DNA of 11,785 nt from SM23-73-3 sp965369445 (lineage in GTDB: Bacteria; Zixibacteria; MSB-5A5; SM1-73): positions 1 to 11,785 of the forward strand of contig CBDUQU010000099.1 of NCBI GenBank assembly GCA_965369445.1, in the 5' to 3' direction. The notes beneath the pieces are model-generated. The model was not told the origin of the DNA. It worked only from the letters and a program-made list of their open reading frames with translations, and searched no databases. Every line of letters starts with the position of its first letter. The stretch's first letter is position 1. This document shows positions 6,982 through 11,785 of this stretch, piece by piece. The translations under genes were made by a program, and so were the position numbers.

Positions 6982-8076
6982 TTAAGTCTTTGGAGACTGA
7001 GGTCTTTGGCGGGTGAAACCCTCCCGATCGAAGCGTTCGATTAGAGCTTTAGTCAGTATGGGCCAGGCAATGGTGGCATCGCACAGGACCTCGGCCCACT
7101 GACCACCCTCCTTTTTGGGAATGAATTTTCCCCAGGAAACACCTTCGCTGTAGGTGCATCCGGAAAGGCCGCCCCAGTGCACCGGCTCGGGACAGATTCT
7201 CACGCCGTACTTGAAGCGATTCAGCTTACTTCCTTCGCCGAATCTTCGATGGATAGCCTCGAGATAGGGCCCTACCTGCTGGCTCCAGTTTCGGGGAACT
7301 CCGCCCCCGATGGTGAATATTCCCGTGCCCTTCGCCGCTTGAATCCGGCGAGTGAAATCGTCCAGATCGAGGAAAGGATCGAAACGCAGGGGAGGCTTTC
7401 CCTGCTCACGTCTTATTCGATTGTAAACGGCGAAATCTAAGCCCAGTTCTGAATCGGTGAAAGCCGGAATATAGAGCGGAACGGATTTCTCCCAGGCGCT
7501 CTTGAGGATTCCCCGCCCTTTTTCGTTTTTGGATAGATACTCCCCAATCACCTGTAGAAGCCGAAAACTTGAGCAGGGAACATTGTGGTCAACATCCTCC
7601 CATATCTTATCCAGAATTAGCCCGGTTTCGTGCAAATTTCTCTCAGCCTCGATGGTGTCATAGACTCTATTGTATCCGTGCTCATAAAGCCGATGATCCG
7701 ACCAGTTGGGATCATTTTTGAAGTGAGGAGATCCCACGTTTTCCACCAAGCCATGCATCACCAGAGCCCCGGTGGAGACCACCGCATCCAGAAAACCCCG
7801 ATCGATCATCTCGCATAAGACCAGCCCCATCTTGGCCATAGTCATGGCTCCGGAGAAAGTGCCCACGATGAAACAATCGGGATCTTTTAACATGGAGGTA
7901 TAGACCTGTAGGGCTTCGCCTAAGCTTCTTCCACCAAACGCGGTATGCGCCATCTGAACGAGCAGTTCCTCGAAACTGGCTACCCTTGAGAGGTCCAAAG
8001 CCCGCAGAGGCTCGAATCCGTCTGCAAAACCATCTCCAAAGTCATCAGCCGATCTTATCTCGTCCTTCTCGCTCAT
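6982..8076 (-). CDS. Deoxyhypusine synthase family protein, bacterial type
   Basis: The 364-residue protein matches the deoxyhypusine synthase fold, which in eukaryotes and archaea transfers the aminobutyl group of spermidine to eIF5A using NAD. Seen: the NAD-site segment TFSGAMTMAKMG (73-84), STGA (101-104), the sheet motif FTIGGGV (254-260), and HWGGLSG...EGVSWGK (300-317). In the last motif Lys317 aligns with the lysine that carries the enzyme-substrate imine (Lys329 in human). Human His287-His288 after GGGVVK are Asn263-Trp264 here. Bacteria have no eIF5A, so a polyamine such as homospermidine is a likelier product or substrate (inference). It stands alone between two promoters, with no polyamine gene nearby. 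The start ATG has only a weak GGA site. Confidence 0.88.
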   Translation of the reverse strand: MSEKDEIRSADDFGDGFADGFEPLRALDLSRVASFEELLVQMAHTAFGGRSLGEALQVYTSMLKDPDCFIVGTFSGAMTMAKMGLVLCEMIDRGFLDAVVSTGALVMHGLVENVGSPHFKNDPNWSDHRLYEHGYNRVYDTIEAERNLHETGLILDKIWEDVDHNVPCSSFRLLQVIGEYLSKNEKGRGILKSAWEKSVPLYIPAFTDSELGLDFAVYNRIRREQGKPPLRFDPFLDLDDFTRRIQAAKGTGIFTIGGGVPRNWSQQVGPYLEAIHRRFGEGSKLNRFKYGVRICPEPVHWGGLSGCTYSEGVSWGKFIPKKEGGQWAEVLCDATIAWPILTKALIERFDREGFTRQRPQSPKT

Positions 8077-8124
8077 CGTAATCCGTAATCAGGGTTAGCG
8101 TTTCAGTTATTCAGCATGGATCTC

Positions 8125-8139
8125 ATTCTTACTAAGAAT
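8125..8139. promoter_or_regulatory. Operator-like 7-1-7 dyad at the transcription start of the deoxyhypusine-synthase-like gene
   Basis: ATTCTTA-C-TAAGAAT is a perfect inverted repeat with 7-base arms and a one-base centre. It begins 7 bases past the -10 box and so covers about +1 to +16. The 7-1-7 spacing is that of Fur/PerR/Zur-family boxes, but the half-site is not the standard one of any of these. No copy is seen at the ATP synthase promoter. Repressor binding is inferred. Confidence 0.55.
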
Positions 8140-8146
8140 TTGCTTT

Positions 8147-8175
8147 ATTATACTTCGAGAGATCAGCCAAGTCAA
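8147..8175 (-). promoter_or_regulatory. Sigma70-type promoter of the deoxyhypusine-synthase-like gene
   Basis: TTGACT (-35, 8175-8170) and TATAAT (-10, 8152-8147) are separated by exactly 17 bases on the minus strand. The two boxes are identical to those of the ATP synthase promoter, but without the TG of an extended -10. The start is expected near 8140, giving a leader of about 64 bases. Confidence 0.85.
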
Positions 8176-8332
8176 GGCTTTTGTGAGGGCGTCAAGCATA
8201 CTCCGCACCGGCACTGCTTACGGGAAAGGAGGTCTTGCTCTATGAGTAAGGGTCTGCAACGAAATCGGAGATAGGGGAGAGGCTTTAAGCGATTCTGGCC
8301 TAAAAGGTAGATTTGCGAATTGACAAGAGAAC

Positions 8333-8396
8333 AAAAAAATGAGGATAGTCAGTTGAGTAGATACGAGGAGGTTTTCTTGCTCAACCAGCTATCCTC
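8333..8396 (-). terminator. Intrinsic terminator closing the smc-ftsY-yjbQ unit
   Basis: On the minus strand GAGGATAG and GTTGAG pair with CTCAAC and CTATCCTC (8396-8380 with 8357-8341). There is a small internal mismatch loop and a 22-base apical loop, then A and seven Ts (8339-8333). The T-run is on the minus side only, so it acts on leftward transcripts. It lies 106 bases past the yjbQ stop. The large loop is unusual and carries CCTCCT. Confidence 0.8.
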
Positions 8397-8502
8397 GGAA
8401 GGATGGTAAAACTTCCTGCCCTATTAATTGTATCGGCAGAGTGTTCAATTTCTTAACACCCCGAATTCGTCCACGCCCGCGCGGGGCCTGGATTTGAGTC
8501 CC

Positions 8503-8901
8503 TCAGCCTTCTATGAGTTTTACCATCACCGTTCTATTGCGGGGACCGTCGAACTCGCAGAAGTAAATACCCTGCCAGGTGCCCAGGACCAGGCTGCCTC
8601 CCTCCACCAAGAGGGTCTCGGAGCAGCCGGTCAGGGTGCTCTTTATGTGAGCGGCGGCGTTGCCCTCCAGATGCGCATAGTTGTCGTCGAACGGGATGAT
8701 CTTGTTGAGTTCTTTGATGATGTCGCTTCTGACTGACGGATCGGCATTCTCGTTGATGGTCACCCCGGCAGTGGTATGAGGCACGTATACGGTGCACAAT
8801 CCGGATTTTATCTTGGCTTCCGAGACCGCCTTCTGCACCAGATGAGTTATGTCGACCAAATCCACCCGGCTTGAAGTTTTAACGCCCATCTGTTTTATCA
8901 T
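8503..8901 (-). CDS. YjbQ/UPF0047 family protein
   Basis: This 132-residue single-domain protein is of normal length for the YjbQ family. It carries PHTTAGVTINENAD (41-54), HLEGNAAAH (77-85) and GTWQGIYFCEFDGPR (107-121). The His and Asp/Glu residues of these motifs line the conserved pocket. Family members have been annotated as secondary thiamine-phosphate synthases because some can complement thiE mutants, but the true physiological role is not settled and nothing here adds to it: no thiamine gene is adjacent. The ATG at 8901 is chosen because AGAGGTGG lies 4-5 bases upstream. A second Met at residue 5 has no better site. The gene follows ftsY by 214 bases, interrupted by a repeat, and probably shares the smc-ftsY transcript. 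Confidence 0.93.
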   Translation of the reverse strand: MIKQMGVKTSSRVDLVDITHLVQKAVSEAKIKSGLCTVYVPHTTAGVTINENADPSVRSDIIKELNKIIPFDDNYAHLEGNAAAHIKSTLTGCSETLLVEGGSLVLGTWQGIYFCEFDGPRNRTVMVKLIEG

Positions 8902-8959
8902 TTAACCACCTCTACACTTAAAAGGATGCATAAGTCTCTTTCACGAACTCGTTAGCACT

Positions 8960-9067
8960 CGTAGGGACAGCCCTTCAGGGTGAACCCTTGTGGCTGTCCT
9001 CATTAGGGTTAGGACAGGGACCCCGCCGTGGCGGGATTTCGCAAGCTCAACAAGCCCTGTCCCTACG
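8960..9067. repeat. Two-hairpin intergenic element with 11-bp terminal inverted repeats
   Basis: The 108-base unit starts with CGTAGGGACAG and ends with its exact reverse complement, CTGTCCCTACG. Inside are two hairpins. The first pairs GGACAGCC (8965-8972) with GGCTGTCC (8992-8999). The second pairs GGACAGGG (9012-9019) with CCCTGTCC (9055-9062) and encloses CCCGCC-GT-GGCGGG (9022-9035). It has the look of a small non-autonomous or REP/MITE-like element. I find no target duplication and no open frame of its own. It lies between ftsY and yjbQ. Confidence 0.75.
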
Positions 9068-9115
9068 AAAGATTCCTCTACTTCAACACATGTCTTAAAT
9101 GTTTGTCTTTGGTGT

Positions 9116-10027
9116 CTAGGTAAACAATGCTTCAGCAAACCAGACCGGATCGAACCTCTGGAAATCATCCGGCTTTTCACCCAACCCGATGTATTTGACC
9201 GGAACCTTGAACTCATCCGCTATGCCGATCATTATCCCCCCTTTGGCGGTTCCGTCCAGCTTGGTCAGGAAGATTCCGGTAACTCCGACCGCATCCTGAA
9301 ATACCCGCACCTGAGACAATCCATTCTGCCCGGTGGTGGCATCTATCACCAAGAGAATCTCCCCGGGCGCGTTTGGATGAGCTTTTCCCATCACCCTTTT
9401 TATCTTCTTCAGCTCCTCCATCAAATTTACCTTGGTGTGCAGCCTGCCGGCAGTGTCGGCTATCACCACGTCGATCCCTCTGGCACTGGCCGATTTTATC
9501 GCATCAAAGGCAACCGAGGCGGGGTCCTGATTGGGCTTGCTTTTGACCAACTCCACCCCCACCCTGTCCGCCCAGATGGAGAGTTGTTCTCCGGCAGCCG
9601 CCCTGAAAGTGTCGCACGCTGCCAGCAGAACCTTTTTCCCTTGGCTCTTGAAATCCTGGGCTAACTTGGCGATGGAGGTGGTCTTTCCGGTCCCATTCAC
9701 TCCCACCATCATGATCACGTGAGGTGCAGACAGATCGTTTCCGGGCATCTCTCCCGTACCCAGAATGGAGACCACCTGATCTTTGAGGAGTTCGATAACC
9801 TTCTCTGAATCCTCGATCTTTCTTTTGGCAGCCTCACTCTTCAGACCGTCCACGATCTTGGCCGTGGTGGACGGTCCCACGTCGGCCTTTATTAAGATTT
9901 CCTCAAGTTCGTCCAGTAATTCCTGGTCAATCTTCTTATGCAATCCCACTGCCTGGGAGATCTTCCCCAGAAGGCTCTTCTTGGTTTTGAAGAGACCGGA
10001 TTTTAGTTTCTCCAGTGACAACTTCAC
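9116..10027 (-). CDS. ftsY: Signal recognition particle receptor FtsY
   Basis: FtsY is the SRP-GTPase receptor that docks ribosome-SRP complexes at the inner membrane. The 303-residue protein has the NG domain layout. The N-domain helices (about 5-90) are followed by the G domain with GVNGTGKTT (109-117), DTFRAAAGEQL (139-149), DTAGR (191-195), TKLDGTAKGG (255-264) and GLGEKPDD (281-288). The SRP-receptor rather than Ffh identity is shown by GLGEKPDDFQRFDP and the absence of an M domain. The long acidic A domain of E. coli FtsY is missing, as in many bacteria, and a short basic N-terminal helix (KLKSGLFKTKKSLLGK) may serve for membrane contact. The start is GTG at 10027 with GAGG 8 bases upstream, and no in-frame ATG precedes it. 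It lies 62 bases after smc. Confidence 0.98.
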   Translation of the reverse strand: MKLSLEKLKSGLFKTKKSLLGKISQAVGLHKKIDQELLDELEEILIKADVGPSTTAKIVDGLKSEAAKRKIEDSEKVIELLKDQVVSILGTGEMPGNDLSAPHVIMMVGVNGTGKTTSIAKLAQDFKSQGKKVLLAACDTFRAAAGEQLSIWADRVGVELVKSKPNQDPASVAFDAIKSASARGIDVVIADTAGRLHTKVNLMEELKKIKRVMGKAHPNAPGEILLVIDATTGQNGLSQVRVFQDAVGVTGIFLTKLDGTAKGGIMIGIADEFKVPVKYIGLGEKPDDFQRFDPVWFAEALFT

Positions 10028-10089
10028 AGGCGGTGCCTCGTTATTCGAAAGTGTATCTTATGGTTATCAAGATTCGGTGAACAGATGCT

Positions 10090-11785
10090 TTAAGCTTCCT
10101 TCGTTACCACCTCGTGTTTCTCAAACTTGACCGAGACGATCTTCGATACTCCTGGCTGCTCCATGGTTACCCCGTAAAGGATGTCCGCAGCCTCCATGGT
10201 GAGCTTGTTATGCGTGATAAGGATGAACTGAGTAGTGGAACCGAAGTGTTTGATCAACTTCAAAAACCTGGTAATATTGGCATCGTCCAGAGGGGCGTCC
10301 ACCTCGTCCAAGATACAGAATGGGCTTGGTTTCACCAAGTATATGGCAAAAACCAGAGCTATGGCGGTGAGCGCTTTTTCTCCTCCCGAGAGCTGGGAGA
10401 TGTTCAGAAGCCTTTTGCCATAGGGACGGGCAGATATCAGAATGGGCGATTCGAGCGGGTCGGCTTCCTCGGCTAAGGACAGGCCGGTTTCTCCTCCCTC
10501 AAACAGCTCCTGGAAGACTTTCTGAAAGTTCCCTTGAATCTGCTCGAAGGTCTCGGTGAAAAGTGTCCGGGCGGTCTGGTTGATCTTGGCAATGGTAGAG
10601 GCGAGTGTTTCCTTTGCCTCGGTTAAGTCCTTGACTTGTTTCTCGAGAAAATCCAGCCTCTCCTTGGCAGTCTCGAATTCCTCCAAAGCCAACAGGTTGA
10701 CCGGTCCGATGGATTTCATTTTCTCTTTTAGCAGGTCCAACCCTTCTTTCCGACCTTCCATCTGGTCTGTTTCCGGAGTCTCCTCCAGATCAAGCTTCTC
10801 CAGATTCTCCTGGTATTCTTCCCAGATTCTGTCTTTCACGTTCTTGGCCCGGGAGGAGAGTTCCACCTTCTCCATGTCGAGCTGATGCAGTTCCTCCTGT
10901 ACCTTTTCTCTGCCGGCACGCGATGACTTGAGATCCTTCTCTTTGGCGCTCAAGCTTTCTTGAAGCCGGGTCTGATCTTCCACCAAGGAATTTAGATTCG
11001 CCTTCTCTTGTTCGATTCTCTCGAAACTCTTCTTAAGCTGGTCTTCCTCTTCGCCGATCGCCTGGGTGATCCTCTCGATTTCCCCGGCAGAGTCCTCCGA
11101 CTCCTTTTGCTTTGCCGCCCTGGTGTTTTCCATCTCCAAGATCAGTTCCGCCAGCCTGGTCCGTTCGCTTCTGATCTGCTCCTCTTTTCCCTGCAGGGAG
11201 ACCAACTCGATTCTAAGCTGGTTCGCATTCCTGAAGACATCCGTGTGTGAGGCCTCGGTTTTCTCCAGAAGCTGCTTCTCCTCCTGCGTAAGGGAAGAGA
11301 GTCTATCCTTCTGAGCCTCAAGCTCTGCTACCATCGGGTCACGCGTTTCAGCTTCCCCATTCAGTTCCTCGATTCTTCCAGCCGTTTCTCGAATTAGCGA
11401 TTCGAGCTCGGATTGTCGTTTTCCCAGGCTCTCCTTCTCGAATTCAATGGTCTTGGTCTCGATCTCGGACCTCTGGATTTCACTTTTTCGCTCCTCAACT
11501 TCCAGCGAGGTTTGGGAAAACCTCTCTTGGAGATTCTCTCCCTGGTTTTCCTTTTCCTTCCTCTCGACCTGCACCTGCTTGAGTTTTTCGGTTGACTGCC
11601 GCACCTGCTCCTGTAGTCTCTGAATCTCCAGTTCTCTCCCCAAAAGGGAGATCTCCTTAGGCGACCCTCCGGTAATGGCGCCTTCGGTCTTGATTATCTC
11701 CCCTTCCGGCGTGGCAAGATGAAAGCCGGGGGGAATCTGCGAGGCAAGTTGTGAGGCATCCTCCATCGATTTGACCAGTATCACG
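10090..11785 (-). CDS. smc: Chromosome segregation protein SMC (C-terminal half, truncated by window edge)
   Basis: SMC organises and segregates the chromosome as an ABC-type ATPase with a long coiled coil. About 565 residues are visible and the frame is still open at the right edge, so the N-terminal head, first coiled-coil arm and most of the hinge lie outside. The fragment begins in the end of the hinge (ATPEGEIIKTEGAITGG, about residues 24-40). It continues through the returning coiled coil (about 45-400, rich in Glu, Lys, Gln and Leu) and ends in the C-terminal head. That head has the ABC signature LSGGEKALTA (465-474), Walker B CILDEVDAP with the D-loop (490-500), and an ITHNK switch segment. 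The stop is TAA at 10092-10090. SMC rather than RecN or MukB is indicated by the hinge end and head motifs, and by the ftsY neighbour. Confidence 0.97.
   Translation of the reverse strand, partial: VILVKSMEDASQLASQIPPGFHLATPEGEIIKTEGAITGGSPKEISLLGRELEIQRLQEQVRQSTEKLKQVQVERKEKENQGENLQERFSQTSLEVEERKSEIQRSEIETKTIEFEKESLGKRQSELESLIRETAGRIEELNGEAETRDPMVAELEAQKDRLSSLTQEEKQLLEKTEASHTDVFRNANQLRIELVSLQGKEEQIRSERTRLAELILEMENTRAAKQKESEDSAGEIERITQAIGEEEDQLKKSFERIEQEKANLNSLVEDQTRLQESLSAKEKDLKSSRAGREKVQEELHQLDMEKVELSSRAKNVKDRIWEEYQENLEKLDLEETPETDQMEGRKEGLDLLKEKMKSIGPVNLLALEEFETAKERLDFLEKQVKDLTEAKETLASTIAKINQTARTLFTETFEQIQGNFQKVFQELFEGGETGLSLAEEADPLESPILISARPYGKRLLNISQLSGGEKALTAIALVFAIYLVKPSPFCILDEVDAPLDDANITRFLKLIKHFGSTTQFILITHNKLTMEAADILYGVTMEQPGVSKIVSVKFEKHEVVTKEA

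Larger units (their letters stand above)
8077..8502. other. 426-base intergenic region between yjbQ and the deoxyhypusine-synthase-like gene
   Basis: No gene is supported here. From right to left it holds a short GC palindrome CCCGCGCGGG (8476-8485), the yjbQ-side terminator (8333-8396), about 155 bases in which I see nothing definite (8176-8332), and then the promoter, operator-like dyad and leader of the deoxyhypusine-synthase-like gene (8175-8077). The leader ends with a direct repeat, GATTACGGATTACG, just before the ATG. Confidence 0.7.

Noticed and set aside
8242..8274. Plus-strand micro-frame of 10 codons preceded by GGAGG
   Set aside because: The ribosome-site match is good, but there is no promoter, the peptide is too short and nothing else supports it.
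8397..8460. Possible promoter TTGAAC with a weak -10 downstream of yjbQ
   Set aside because: The -10 match is poor, and the site would only feed into the terminator at 8333-8396.
8941..9216. Minus-strand 91-codon frame across the ftsY-yjbQ spacer
   Set aside because: It overlaps the end of ftsY in another frame and reads through the two-hairpin element. No family resemblance.
8990..9664. Plus-strand 224-codon frame antisense to ftsY
   Set aside because: It is a shadow of the strong ftsY coding sequence on the other strand, with no ribosome site and no recognisable motif.

Overview
This window is a stretch of bacterial chromosome in which every recognised gene lies on the minus strand, so the map is best read from right to left. 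The gene set (a bacterial-type SMC, FtsY and a complete-looking F-type ATP synthase operon with atpZ/atpI leader genes) marks it as a bacterium. The deoxyhypusine-synthase-like gene, the style of the a and c subunits and the intergenic repeats suggest an uncultivated lineage (Planctomycetota, Omnitrophota, Desulfobacterota or similar). The phylum cannot be settled from this sequence alone.

Right block (11785-8333): the C-terminal part of smc, then ftsY, then a YjbQ-family gene, closed by a good intrinsic terminator at 8333-8396. The smc-ftsY pairing is a common arrangement in bacteria. A two-hairpin repeat with 11-bp terminal inverted repeats sits between ftsY and yjbQ.

Middle block (8175-6982): one gene for a bacterial-type deoxyhypusine synthase family protein. 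It has its own near-consensus sigma70 promoter (TTGACT-17-TATAAT) and a perfect 15-bp dyad of 7-1-7 geometry placed on the expected transcription start, which looks like an operator.

Left block (6820-1): the F1Fo ATP synthase operon, atpZ-atpI-atpB-atpE-atpF-atpH-atpA-atpG-atpD, driven by a second near-consensus promoter with an extended -10. The window ends inside atpD (beta), so about 40% of beta and the expected atpC lie outside. The c subunit has the essential Glu but lacks the usual Na+ ligands, so the enzyme is probably H+-coupled.

The ATP synthase operon is ordinary in gene content but unusual in its spacers. Each Fo gene (a, c, b) is preceded by a different short-period iterated array: 7 bp AAGGTTN/AACTCTN before atpB, 8 bp AAGAGTTC before atpE, and 7 bp TCCGCNG before atpF. 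A long GC-rich hairpin precedes atpG. I see no clear new multi-gene system. The items most worth checking are these arrays, the operator on the deoxyhypusine-synthase-like gene, and that gene's altered active site. Three genes (atpD, atpZ, ftsY) use GTG starts.
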